Source: Micavibrio sp. UBA7689
GTDB lineage: Bacteria > Pseudomonadota > Alphaproteobacteria > Micavibrionales > Micavibrionaceae
DNA: 44,968 nt
Assembly: GCA_002482805.1 (NCBI GenBank)
Contig: DLGR01000045.1
Coordinates: forward strand, 64,966 to 109,933
Reading direction: 5' to 3'
The position numbers were made by a program, and so were the translations under genes. Under the pieces are notes generated by a model. That model was not told where the DNA came from. It saw nothing but the letters and a program-made list of their open reading frames with translations, and did no database searches. This document shows positions 15,082-22,380 of this stretch, piece by piece (position 1 is the first letter of the stretch; each line of letters begins with the position of its first letter).

Positions 15082-16155
15082 ATGAAAAAATTTCTGCTGA
15101 GCACTGCCCTCGTAGGCGTTGCCTTCGCTGCTGCTCCGGCAATGGCGCAAGTTGACGTTACAGTTGGCGGTCACACGAAAAACTACATCGGCTTCTTGAG
15201 CCAAGATGATGATGGTGCTGATGAAGAACGCAACTTCGATATGCTGCGTGAATCCGAACTGCACTTCAATGCTGAAGGCACGGCTGACAATGGTCTCACA
15301 TACGGTTTCCACGTTGAATCCGAAGTTGACCAAAACGATGGTTTCGCTGTTGAAGAATCCTACCTGTACCTGGCTTCTTCCCTCGGTCGTTTGAACCTCG
15401 GTTCTGAAGACGGCGCTGCTTACCTCTTGCAAGTAGCTGCTCCTTCCGCTGATGCAAACATCGACGGTCTGCGTCAATACATCAACCCAATCAACGCGAC
15501 TGTTCTCGGTCTCGGCGCTTTGGGTGAACAAGACTACGATCAAGATGCTTTCGACAACCAAGACGAAAAAATCACGTACTTGTCTCCTAACTGGTCTGGC
15601 TTCCAATTCGGTTTGTCCTACACGCCTGAAACCATCGATGATGGTACGGCAGGTCTCGCCGGTTTCAACACTGACGACACGGAAGACAACCAAGGTTCCG
15701 CATACAGCGGCGCTCTGCGTTACGAAGGCACGTTCAACAATGTTGGTTTCGCACTGGGCGGCGGTTACACGCACGTTGAGATCGAAAACGACGATGTTGC
15801 CAACAACACGGAAAGCGGTTCTGAATGGAACCTCGGTGCTGACTTCGACATCGGTGCATTCGGCGTAGGCGCAGCTTACAAGAACCTCGATGGTACGACG
15901 AACGGCGATGCTGACGAAGTTGACACGATCGTTGTCGGTGCTGACTACACGACTGGTCCTTTCCAGTTCGGCGCTTCCTACTTCAACGCAGAAGTTGATG
16001 GCGGCCTCGAAACCGACCGTTACACGGGCGGCGTAGTTTACACCGTAACGCAAGGCTTGACGCTGCGCGGCTCTCTTCAATACAACGACTTTGAAGCAGC
16101 TGGTGCTGATGCAGACGCTACGTCTGTTCTCGGCGGCGTTCAGTTCAACTTCTAA
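15082..16155 (+). CDS. Outer-membrane porin
   Basis: A 357-aa general porin. A signal peptide (MKKFLLSTALVGVAFAA, ending APAMA before QVDV) is followed by alternating beta strands with Gly/aromatic residues (GFQFGLSYTPE, FQFGASYFNAE, LTLRGSLQYND) and the terminal Phe (VQFNF) required for barrel insertion. It resembles the Gram-negative porin superfamily of alphaproteobacteria and should form a trimeric diffusion channel. I chose ATG 15082 over ATG 15076: GGAGG lies 7 bases before the first and only one base before the second. Codon use is very uneven (GAA, GGC, AAC, GTT preferred), suggesting very high expression. A strong terminator follows. Confidence 0.93.
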   Translation: MKKFLLSTALVGVAFAAAPAMAQVDVTVGGHTKNYIGFLSQDDDGADEERNFDMLRESELHFNAEGTADNGLTYGFHVESEVDQNDGFAVEESYLYLASSLGRLNLGSEDGAAYLLQVAAPSADANIDGLRQYINPINATVLGLGALGEQDYDQDAFDNQDEKITYLSPNWSGFQFGLSYTPETIDDGTAGLAGFNTDDTEDNQGSAYSGALRYEGTFNNVGFALGGGYTHVEIENDDVANNTESGSEWNLGADFDIGAFGVGAAYKNLDGTTNGDADEVDTIVVGADYTTGPFQFGASYFNAEVDGGLETDRYTGGVVYTVTQGLTLRGSLQYNDFEAAGADADATSVLGGVQFNF

Positions 16156-16176
16156 TCGAAGCTGACAATCAATTTG

Positions 16177-16201
16177 AAAGGGCGCCCTTGTGGCGCCCTT
16201 T
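16177..16201 (+). terminator. Rho-independent terminator after the porin gene
   Basis: A 10-bp perfect GC-rich stem (AAAGGGCGCC / GGCGCCCTTT) with a 5-base loop CTTGT, followed by TCTATTTG. It lies 21 bases after the porin stop. Confidence 0.92.
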
Positions 16202-16223
16202 CTATTTGTGGAATGATAACCCC

Positions 16224-16880
16224 ATGACCGTTACAGAGAATTTCGAAGATATTAAGCGCCGCATGAAAAAGGCTGAGCGCGGGGCGGGGCGCAAGGAAGG
16301 CGCCACGCAGCTCGTCGCCGTCACCAAAACCGTATCGGACGCGGCGCTGGAAGAGGCGCTGGCATCGGGCCACAGGGTGTTTGGCGAGAACCGTGTGCAG
16401 GAAGCCGCCGCACACTGGGCTGATCTGAAAACAAAATATCCCGATATCAAACTCCATTTGATCGGGCCGTTGCAAACCAACAAAGCCAAGGACGCCGTTG
16501 CGTTGTTCGATGTCATCGAAACGCTGGACCGTGAAAAACTCGTCGATGCTTTGTCCGATGAGATGAAAAAGCAGGGCAAGGACATTCCGTGCTTCGTGCA
16601 GGTCAACACCGGCGATGAAGAACAAAAAGCTGGCATCGCGCCACGCGATGTAAAAGACTTTCTGGCCTATTGCAAAAAGGCAGGACTCACCGTCACGGGA
16701 TTGATGTGCATTCCACCCGTCGATCAACCCGCAGGATTGCATTTCGCATTTCTAAAAGATCTTGCGCGCCAGCATGGTTTGAGCGAACTCAGCATGGGTA
16801 TGTCCGCGGATTTTGAAAAAGCAATAAGAGCGGGCGCAACCTTCGTGCGTGTCGGCACGGCGTTGTTCGGAGCGCGATAA
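16224..16880 (+). CDS. YggS-family pyridoxal-phosphate homeostasis protein
   Basis: A 218-aa single-domain PLP-binding protein of the YggS/PROSC family, which buffers free pyridoxal phosphate and affects amino-acid pools. The PLP lysine is in LVAVTKTVSD (Lys35). Typical motifs follow: GENRVQEA, HLIGPLQTNKAK, VQVNTGDEEQKAG, GLMCIPP, LSMGMSADFEKAI and VRVGTALFG at the C-terminus. ATG 16224 gives the family N-terminus; the open frame starts earlier but runs into the porin terminator. No strong Shine-Dalgarno sequence is seen. It stands alone, converging with the next minus-strand gene. Confidence 0.93.
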   Translation: MTVTENFEDIKRRMKKAERGAGRKEGATQLVAVTKTVSDAALEEALASGHRVFGENRVQEAAAHWADLKTKYPDIKLHLIGPLQTNKAKDAVALFDVIETLDREKLVDALSDEMKKQGKDIPCFVQVNTGDEEQKAGIAPRDVKDFLAYCKKAGLTVTGLMCIPPVDQPAGLHFAFLKDLARQHGLSELSMGMSADFEKAIRAGATFVRVGTALFGAR

Positions 16881-16891
16881 AGATAAATGAA

Positions 16892-17554
16892 TTAAGCGTT
16901 CCAGCTTTGCGCAGGAGCATTGCGCGCGGCAAAATTTTTGTGACCAGACGCCGCTTCGTAGGCGGCAAGCTGTTTGGAAGAGGGCGCCGCCGTAGCAATC
17001 GGCTTCGCTTGCGCATACACGAGATCGGGCTTCTTCGCACCGTCAGGCGTGATGTCGAAACCGGCAAGCGCGAATGCATTCTCCGCCAGATCTTTTCCGG
17101 TTGTGCTTTTGGCCACGGCATTCACAACGCCGCTGACGGCACCTATGGGCCCCCCGAAAATCGCGCCGCCTATAATGTTGCTCATCGGCTTGATCACATC
17201 ACCTGTGAGTTTGCGGTAGATCATTCCGACCACGGGCAGATGTTGCAAAGGGTTGATCATGTCGATTACATCACCGAAAGAAAAATCTTCTTCGCCTTCG
17301 GGATAGGCAATGTCGGGCTTCGCACCTTCGCCCGTGTTCGCATTCTGCGCGGCGGGTGCATAGGTGTTGGCGTGAGCGGCCAAAGCCGTTTCATGCACCA
17401 TGGAGCCGAAGGTCGGCATCGGGCCGGCCGTGCGATCGTTCAGATCGAAACGCATGGTTGCGCGCTTCATCGAACCCTGCCACGACTGGTATACAGGATC
17501 GGGGCGGGCAGCGGGCGCTGCAGAAACTTGTGCGGTGGCGGACGGATCAATCAT
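16892..17554 (-). CDS. Conserved hypothetical protein with glycine-rich hydrophobic segment
   Basis: A 220-aa protein I cannot name. An Ala/Pro-rich N-terminal third is followed by a well-formed core: FSFGDVIDMINPLQHLPVVG, MIYRKLTGDVIKPMSNI and IGGAIFGGPIGAVSGVVNAV, then a segment like a short glycine-zipper membrane helix. I recall this core (NPLQH..P..IYRKLTGD) in other alphaproteobacterial hypotheticals. The C-terminal third is low-complexity and ends APAQSWNA. ATG 17554 is preferred over a TTG at 17572; neither has a clear ribosome-binding site. It could be membrane-associated. Confidence 0.75.
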   Translation of the reverse strand: MIDPSATAQVSAAPAARPDPVYQSWQGSMKRATMRFDLNDRTAGPMPTFGSMVHETALAAHANTYAPAAQNANTGEGAKPDIAYPEGEEDFSFGDVIDMINPLQHLPVVGMIYRKLTGDVIKPMSNIIGGAIFGGPIGAVSGVVNAVAKSTTGKDLAENAFALAGFDITPDGAKKPDLVYAQAKPIATAAPSSKQLAAYEAASGHKNFAARNAPAQSWNA

Positions 17555-17667
17555 CGAATAGAAATAGTGCAAGCCCCGTGCCAGCCGGAAAGCACTCTGG
17601 ACACCGCGGAATCAATGGGTTAGTCGTTATAGTTCAAGGGTATAAGAGCCCCTCCGGAAAGGAATTC

Positions 17668-18249
17668 ATGGCCAAAGCGCCTTCCATAGCCATTTTTGCC
17701 CAGAGCGCGGCCAAAACCGCATATTTGGGCGATCTGGTCACCCGCGCAGGGCTTTCAGTGATCGATAACGGCGAGGCGGGCTTACTGCTGGCCGAAGGCG
17801 CAGCTCCTAAGGGCGTCAAAGCGGAAAAGATATTCATTTTGGGCGAAGGTGAAAACAGCGCCTCCGTACGTCACCTTCCACCACCCGTAAAAGCCTCCGC
17901 CCTGATCGCGATATTACAAAATGCCCATAGATCGGAAAGCAACGCACCCTCCATTCTGAAAATAGGAAATCACACGCTCGATGTCCGCGAAAGTCTGTGG
18001 ATTTCAACGGGAAAAGAGTCCGTAAGACTAACAGAAAAAGAAGTTGCCATTTTGTCGTATCTGGCGAGATTGAAAGGCTCCACAATATCACGTGAGGATT
18101 TATTGTCCTGTGTATGGGATTATGCGCAAACTGTGGAAACCCACACGCTTGAGACGCATATTTACCGCCTGCGTCAGAAAATTGAAGACGATCCGTCGAA
18201 TCCGAAAATCATTCTTACTATGGATGATGGTTATAAGCTCGGCGTATAA
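17668..18249 (+). CDS. OmpR-type winged-helix regulator with degenerate receiver
   Basis: The C-terminal half (residues about 95-193) is an OmpR/PhoB winged-helix DNA-binding domain: VRLTEKEVAILSYLARLKGS, TISREDLLSCVWDY, THTLETHIYRLRQKIEDDP and LTMDDGYKLGV. The N-terminal half is shorter than a normal receiver and lacks the acidic pocket and a clear phospho-acceptor Asp with Lys partner, so phosphorylation is unlikely. AAAGGA precedes ATG 17668; the upstream extension of the frame is not credible. It probably binds DNA as a dimer, with targets unknown. No histidine kinase gene is nearby. Confidence 0.85.
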   Translation: MAKAPSIAIFAQSAAKTAYLGDLVTRAGLSVIDNGEAGLLLAEGAAPKGVKAEKIFILGEGENSASVRHLPPPVKASALIAILQNAHRSESNAPSILKIGNHTLDVRESLWISTGKESVRLTEKEVAILSYLARLKGSTISREDLLSCVWDYAQTVETHTLETHIYRLRQKIEDDPSNPKIILTMDDGYKLGV

Positions 18250-18250
18250 A

Positions 18251-18823
18251 TCAACCTTTGGATTTTTCCAAACGTACAGCCTGTACGAGCGCCTCTAGGA
18301 AAGTATCGGCCTTTTCGATGGTCAAAACTTGCAAGCCGCGGCGTGATAATTGCTCCAGCTCAGCGATCAACACATGGATGGTGCGCAATTCGTCCGAACG
18401 CAGCAGATCGGCAAGATCGACCGGCTCTTCTTTTTGCGGCTCAGACGGTGGGGGTGGAGGTTGTTCGGTGTGGCTGTAGACGGCCATGGTGGCATAGGCC
18501 TTTACTGCACGCGCGGCCGTGGGCGAAGCGGGTGTGCGCTCTTCGGGGCTGAGGCCCGCATAAATCGAATTGGGATCGACAAGGTTATTTTCTTCGGGTG
18601 TTGGTTCGCCGCGCGTCTTCAAAAACTGCAAAAGAAACGTGCGCAAAGCCTCGACGGACACTTGTGTGGAATCCTCCCACATCGGTGTCGTATCTTCTTT
18701 CTCTTCAAATTCCTGCTTCTTGCCCTGATCGTTTTTATCTTCGCGTTTGATTTCAAAGCGTGCGTCGGCATGCTCCGCTTGGCGCAGATGCGTTTTGAAC
18801 AAAGGTCCGAGTTGCGAAAACAT
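18251..18823 (-). CDS. Hypothetical protein, charged, soluble
   Basis: A 190-aa acidic protein of no recognised family. It has a Lys/Glu-rich stretch (residues about 25-45), a Pro-rich linker (EQPPPPPSEPQKEEP) and a C-terminal helical segment (VDLADLLRSDELRTIHVLIA ...) that may mediate protein contacts. No signal peptide or membrane segment. ATG 18823 has GGAAGGA upstream and a good extended -10 promoter further up (18864-18892). The stop lies next to that of the convergent regulator gene (one base between). Confidence 0.75.
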   Translation of the reverse strand: MFSQLGPLFKTHLRQAEHADARFEIKREDKNDQGKKQEFEEKEDTTPMWEDSTQVSVEALRTFLLQFLKTRGEPTPEENNLVDPNSIYAGLSPEERTPASPTAARAVKAYATMAVYSHTEQPPPPPSEPQKEEPVDLADLLRSDELRTIHVLIAELEQLSRRGLQVLTIEKADTFLEALVQAVRLEKSKG

Positions 18824-18863
18824 GAAAGAAACAATCCTTCCAAGGCCTCATGGCCCTAAGGAT

Positions 18864-18892
18864 ATTATACCACAGCGCAATATTATTGCGAA
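18864..18892 (-). promoter_or_regulatory. Sigma-70 type promoter with extended -10 for the 18823 gene
   Basis: On the minus strand TGGTATAAT (18864-18872) is an extended -10, with TTCGCA (18887-18892) 17 bases upstream as a -35. It sits about 40 bases before ATG 18823. Two short hairpins (CGCAAT-ATT-ATTGCG and AGAGCG-GG-CGCTCT) overlap or adjoin it. Confidence 0.55.
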
Positions 18893-18938
18893 GAGCGGGC
18901 GCTCTAAAGTACGGTAAATCAGGTCTGTATCTAGGTTT

Positions 18939-19700
18939 TTAGGGTATTTGCACCGGTACGGAGGTGCCTTCCGTCGGTGCCTTGTAAAGGTCCTGCAGGT
19001 CTTCGGTCACGGGGGATACATACCAATCCGCACCATAGTTCCAGAACGTATCCGTGCCTTTTTTCGACCCTATCGACATGGTTGCGATGTCGCAGATAAG
19101 TGCCCAGCGTTCAATGCCGTCTATCTTATACGGCTGATCGGTATGTGCTTTGACGGGCTTTAACGTTAGGAACAATCTGGCGGGCCCCCCCATGCCGAAT
19201 TCCTTCGTCATGTTTTCGAACTGTTCCTTTTGCAAGGGCTGGATCATCAGATCGTCGATCTTTTGCGGAATGATGGCAAAACGATAATCCTGATATTTAT
19301 AACCGAAATGCGTCAGCTCCGTTTCGGGAAGCATGATGTACATCCAGAATTTTTCTTTACCGTCCTTTTTGTCGATGACTTTTTTCAGTTCGACATGGAC
19401 ATCGCCGCTGATCCCTATCACATCTTCTTCGGGGTTGAAGTCACGCCACAACTGCGTCAAACGCTGTTTTTCTTTCTCCAGATAATCACCGGCACGCACG
19501 GGCGGCATACGTTTATATTCCTTGCTGGCTTTCGCGAGTGTCTCGAAATCCGGTGTGGAATCTCCCGTTTTGAAAAACGCAATGGCAATTTCCTCACCCG
19601 TGGAAACACGGTCGTCAACAGCGGCATGTGCGAAAGGGGCGTAGAAAAGCGCCACGGCAAGAAGGGGCGGAAAACAGGCGCGGTGGATGAAAGAAAGCAT
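18939..19700 (-). CDS. Exported hypothetical protein
   Basis: A 253-aa protein with a signal peptide (FPPLLAVALFYAPFAHAA) and a soluble periplasmic body. The body has alternating charged and aromatic segments: AKASKEYKRMPPVRAGDYLE, LTQLWRDFNPEEDVIGISGD, FWMYIMLPETELTHFGYKYQ and WALICDIATMSIG. I do not recognise the family with confidence. ATG 19700 begins just before the signal peptide. No partner gene is obvious: upstream is the divergent Smr gene, downstream another hypothetical with its own promoter. Confidence 0.75.
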   Translation of the reverse strand: MLSFIHRACFPPLLAVALFYAPFAHAAVDDRVSTGEEIAIAFFKTGDSTPDFETLAKASKEYKRMPPVRAGDYLEKEKQRLTQLWRDFNPEEDVIGISGDVHVELKKVIDKKDGKEKFWMYIMLPETELTHFGYKYQDYRFAIIPQKIDDLMIQPLQKEQFENMTKEFGMGGPARLFLTLKPVKAHTDQPYKIDGIERWALICDIATMSIGSKKGTDTFWNYGADWYVSPVTEDLQDLYKAPTEGTSVPVQIP

Positions 19701-19767
19701 CTATTCTAGGTCCATAGGTTTCGTTTAATATTATGCCTGAAACTAAGCGAAAAGAAAAAGTCTAAAA

Positions 19768-20304
19768 ATGGCACGCAGATCGGGCAAGGATGACGGGGAT
19801 GAGGACGACGCGGTGCTCTGGGAAGAGTTTACCCGCGACATAAAACCCATCCGCAAAAAGCCGATGGCTCCAAAATCCGTCGTTCCGCCTGAAAAAAAGG
19901 CCGCGCCCCGCACTGCAAAAGGGCAAGGCGCGCCTATCGAACGTCCCGCACCGAAATCCGTTCCTATAAGACAGCCCGCGCAACTGGACGGGAGCACACA
20001 GAGCAAGCTGCAAAAAGGGAAAATCCCGATCGAAGGTAGGCTGGATCTGCACGGTTATACGCAGGTGCAGGCACAAGATGCGCTGGAAGCATTTGTAATG
20101 CGCGCGGCGAAGGCGGGCAAACGATGCCTGCTCGTCATCACGGGGAAGGGACTCAACAAAAACGGGGAAGGGATCTTGCGTGCGCGATTGCCGCAATGGA
20201 TTACGCTCAACCCCATGAGGGATGTTGTGTTGAAGGCCGTGCCTGCAGCGCCCAAGGACGGCGGTTCCGGGGCTTTTTATCTCTATCTGCGCCGCGCCCG
20301 TTAA
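19768..20304 (+). CDS. Smr-domain protein
   Basis: A 178-aa protein with a basic, Pro-rich N-terminal half (residues 1-85) and a C-terminal Smr domain. Signature motifs are EGRLDLHGYTQVQAQDAL (LDLHG) and CLLVITGKGL (TGxG), then GILRARLPQWI and GAFYLYLRRAR. Free-standing Smr domains are linked to nicking endonuclease or RNA cleavage activity; which one applies here is unknown. This form (basic N-terminus plus Smr) is widespread in alphaproteobacteria. ATG 19768 begins MARRSGKDD. Confidence 0.9.
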   Translation: MARRSGKDDGDEDDAVLWEEFTRDIKPIRKKPMAPKSVVPPEKKAAPRTAKGQGAPIERPAPKSVPIRQPAQLDGSTQSKLQKGKIPIEGRLDLHGYTQVQAQDALEAFVMRAAKAGKRCLLVITGKGLNKNGEGILRARLPQWITLNPMRDVVLKAVPAAPKDGGSGAFYLYLRRAR

Positions 20305-20347
20305 CGCGTTTTTAAAGGGCTTTTGTTACCTTGTGCTGGGGGAAACA

Positions 20348-20692
20348 ATGGCACAACACCGTTTCGAAGTAGGCGACCAAGTCGGATTTTATCGTGACGA
20401 AAATGAGAACCCGCACGCCGCAGTGATAGCGGAAAGTGGTTATGGAGTGATATTGGGTTATGACGGAGATCATGCGCTCATACAGGTAAGCGCTGATGAA
20501 GATGATTCGAAAGGCCTATCCTTTACTTTCAATTTCAGAGGCGAAACCGTCGAACGTAAATCCAAACTTATTCGCGTGCGGGAAGACAAGGTTGAACCCG
20601 TTCCATTCGCCACTGCACCCTTAACGAGCGAAGAAAAAGTACTTATCCGGCACTTGCAACAACTGCACGGACTGAAGCCCACAATATTTTAA
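20348..20692 (+). CDS. Hypothetical protein, 114 aa
   Basis: A small soluble protein. The N-terminus (HRFEVGDQVGFYRDENENPH, then GYGVILGYDGDHALIQV) reads like a small beta-barrel, possibly an SH3-like fold; the C-terminus (EEKVLIRHLQQLHGLKPTIF) is helical. I know no function. ATG 20348 has a GGGGGA ribosome-binding site; a GTG at 20333 is less likely. It is 43 bases after the Smr gene and may share its transcript. Its stop is 2 bases from that of the convergent mnmE. Confidence 0.75.
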   Translation: MAQHRFEVGDQVGFYRDENENPHAAVIAESGYGVILGYDGDHALIQVSADEDDSKGLSFTFNFRGETVERKSKLIRVREDKVEPVPFATAPLTSEEKVLIRHLQQLHGLKPTIF

Positions 20693-20694
20693 AA

Positions 20695-22032
20695 TTATTT
20701 TCCGATACAAAAATCGCGGAAGATAACATCGAGCAGGTCTTCGACATCGACGCGCCCCGTGATACGGCCCAATCCCCTTGCGGCCATGCGAATATCTTCG
20801 GCCATTAATTCGGGAAGCTTCGCGGTGAGCGAATGTTCCAGTCTTTGCAAAGTTTCTTCGAGTGAATCGCGGTGGCGGCTACGCGTCAAAGACGGTGTTT
20901 CACGTGAATCATTGAAGGATTTGGAAATTTTATCAGACAGCGCCATTATAAGTTTATCAATACCTTCGTTCGTCGTCGAAGAAATCGCAATACCGTCTTT
21001 GCCGATAAATTTCGGGTCGTCTTTTTTGGTAAAGACGATGATTGAATCATCATCTTTCAAAGAAAGCGTGTTTTTGTTAGGTAATTCTTGCGTTCCGTCG
21101 AACAACAAAAGTTTGATATCGGCGTCATCAGCACGTTTCAATGCACGTTTAATACCTTCAGACTCTACGGAGCCGTGTCCGCCGTCATCTTTCAATTCTT
21201 CTACGCGCAGGCCCGCCGTATCGGCCAGAATGACGGGATAGCCGTTGATATTGAGATGCGCCTCGATCACATCGCGCGTCGTTCCCGCCATCGGAGACAC
21301 AATCGCAACGTCGCGTTTGGCAAGCGCGTTGAGCAGCGAGGATTTACCCGCATTCGGTGCGCCCAAAATAGCGATCTGGATTCCATCGCGCAGGCGTTCA
21401 CCCCTGTGCCCATCGTTTAAATGCACGGAAATCGCCCTGATCAGTTTTTGAAGCGCGGGAATTTGTGTTTGTATCTGGCTGTCCGGCACATCTTCATCAG
21501 GAAAATCAATCACCGCCTCGATATAGGCCATGATTTTTACCAGTTCTGCACGCCATCCTTCGTAAAGCCGTGCCAATGCGCCATCCATCTGGTTGAGCGC
21601 CTGTTCGCGTTGCGCCTGTGTCTGCGCGTCGATCAAATCGGCTATGGCTTCCGCGGCGGTCAAATCCATCTTGCCGTTTTCAAAGGCACGTTTGGTGAAT
21701 TCCCCACCCGTCGCCATGCGATGCCCGTCGAACGTCGAAAGCGTTTCAAACAAGGCTTCGAGAACGGCCTGCGATCCGTGCACATGATATTCGACGACAT
21801 CTTCGCCCGTGAAGGAATTAGGGCCCGTGAAGGAAAGCACGAGCGCACGGTCTATCACCGCACCTTTTTTATCCTTGAGCGCGAACACATTGGCAACCCG
21901 CGGTTCGTGGGATGCCGTGCCTGTTATTTTTTGAAGGGAGTGGAATGCACCTGTACCCGACACGCGCACGATGGAGACGCCTGCCTTGCCGACGGCGGAG
22001 CTCAGCGCGTAAATCGTATCCGCCGCGCTCAT
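20695..22032 (-). CDS. mnmE: tRNA uridine-34 modification GTPase MnmE (TrmE)
   Basis: MnmE works with MnmG to modify the wobble uridine of tRNAs, bringing the one-carbon unit and GTP hydrolysis. The N-terminal folate domain begins DTIYALSSAVGKAGVSIVRV. The G domain has P-loop GAPNAGKSSLLN (about residues 225-236), the GTTRDV switch, DTAGLR, and a TKKD motif. The C-terminus ends in FCIGK with the catalytic Cys (residues 441-445). Length 445 is normal. A parS-like site lies in the 3' half. DUF6489 precedes it at 6 bases, a usual alphaproteobacterial pairing. It is separated from mnmG by almost 18 kb. Confidence 0.97.
   Translation of the reverse strand: MSAADTIYALSSAVGKAGVSIVRVSGTGAFHSLQKITGTASHEPRVANVFALKDKKGAVIDRALVLSFTGPNSFTGEDVVEYHVHGSQAVLEALFETLSTFDGHRMATGGEFTKRAFENGKMDLTAAEAIADLIDAQTQAQREQALNQMDGALARLYEGWRAELVKIMAYIEAVIDFPDEDVPDSQIQTQIPALQKLIRAISVHLNDGHRGERLRDGIQIAILGAPNAGKSSLLNALAKRDVAIVSPMAGTTRDVIEAHLNINGYPVILADTAGLRVEELKDDGGHGSVESEGIKRALKRADDADIKLLLFDGTQELPNKNTLSLKDDDSIIVFTKKDDPKFIGKDGIAISSTTNEGIDKLIMALSDKISKSFNDSRETPSLTRSRHRDSLEETLQRLEHSLTAKLPELMAEDIRMAARGLGRITGRVDVEDLLDVIFRDFCIGK
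20896..20911. promoter_or_regulatory. parS-like site 5 (inside mnmE)
   Basis: TGTTTCACGTGAATCA matches the parS consensus at 15 of 16 positions. In the MnmE frame it is read as DSRET. It lies about 19 kb from the parA-mnmG group, but in the ancestral gene order mnmE would be adjacent to it. Confidence 0.75.
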
Positions 22033-22038
22033 ATCAAA

Positions 22039-22308
22039 TTACGCTGTTTTCTTTTTAGTCTTGGAGTCTTCGCCTGGCATATTCACGCCCATTTGTCCCC
22101 AGAACATCTTTTGCATTTCGCCCCAGCCGTTCATGGTCATCGGCATCCATGTTTTGACCAGAGTTTCAGGGTCCAGCGCACGCAGGTTTTCAGCCATACG
22201 TTCCTCAAGTTCCTTCATCATGCGTTCTTGCATGGGCGCGATGTCGGGAAGGCCCAAAAAACGGCGCGCTTCTTCCGGGGTACATTCGATATCGAAATTG
22301 ACTTTCAT
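22039..22308 (-). CDS. DUF6489 family protein
   Basis: An 89-aa helical protein: MKVNFDIECTPEEARRFLGL, IAPMQERMMKELEERM, LDPETLVKTWMP and EMQKMFWGQM. This pattern is that of DUF6489, a small alphaproteobacterial family found beside mnmE and reminiscent of phasin-like helices. Function unknown. ATG 22308 starts at the family N-terminus with AAGGA upstream; a much longer open frame upstream overlaps the divergent 22381 gene and is rejected. It ends 6 bases before mnmE starts, so the two are co-transcribed. Confidence 0.88.
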   Translation of the reverse strand: MKVNFDIECTPEEARRFLGLPDIAPMQERMMKELEERMAENLRALDPETLVKTWMPMTMNGWGEMQKMFWGQMGVNMPGEDSKTKKKTA

Positions 22309-22380
22309 GGCCCTATATCCTTGGAGATTATATACGTCCTCTATATAGACGAACGCACCGCGTATTGGTAGGGTTTTTCC

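Noticed and set aside
15061..16080. 339-codon open frame antisense to the porin
   Set aside because: It arises from the porin's strongly biased codon use. The translation is Val/Thr/Arg-rich without domain character, and the porin on the other strand has signal peptide, barrel strands and terminal Phe.
18084..18099. Possible extra parS around TCACGTGA in the winged-helix gene
   Set aside because: Only the inner 8 bases fit; the flanks (ATA and GG) break the TTT/AAA arms.
21421..22371. 316-codon plus-strand open frame across mnmE and DUF6489
   Set aside because: It is a shadow of two well-supported minus-strand genes, and its translation is rich in His, Cys and Arg.
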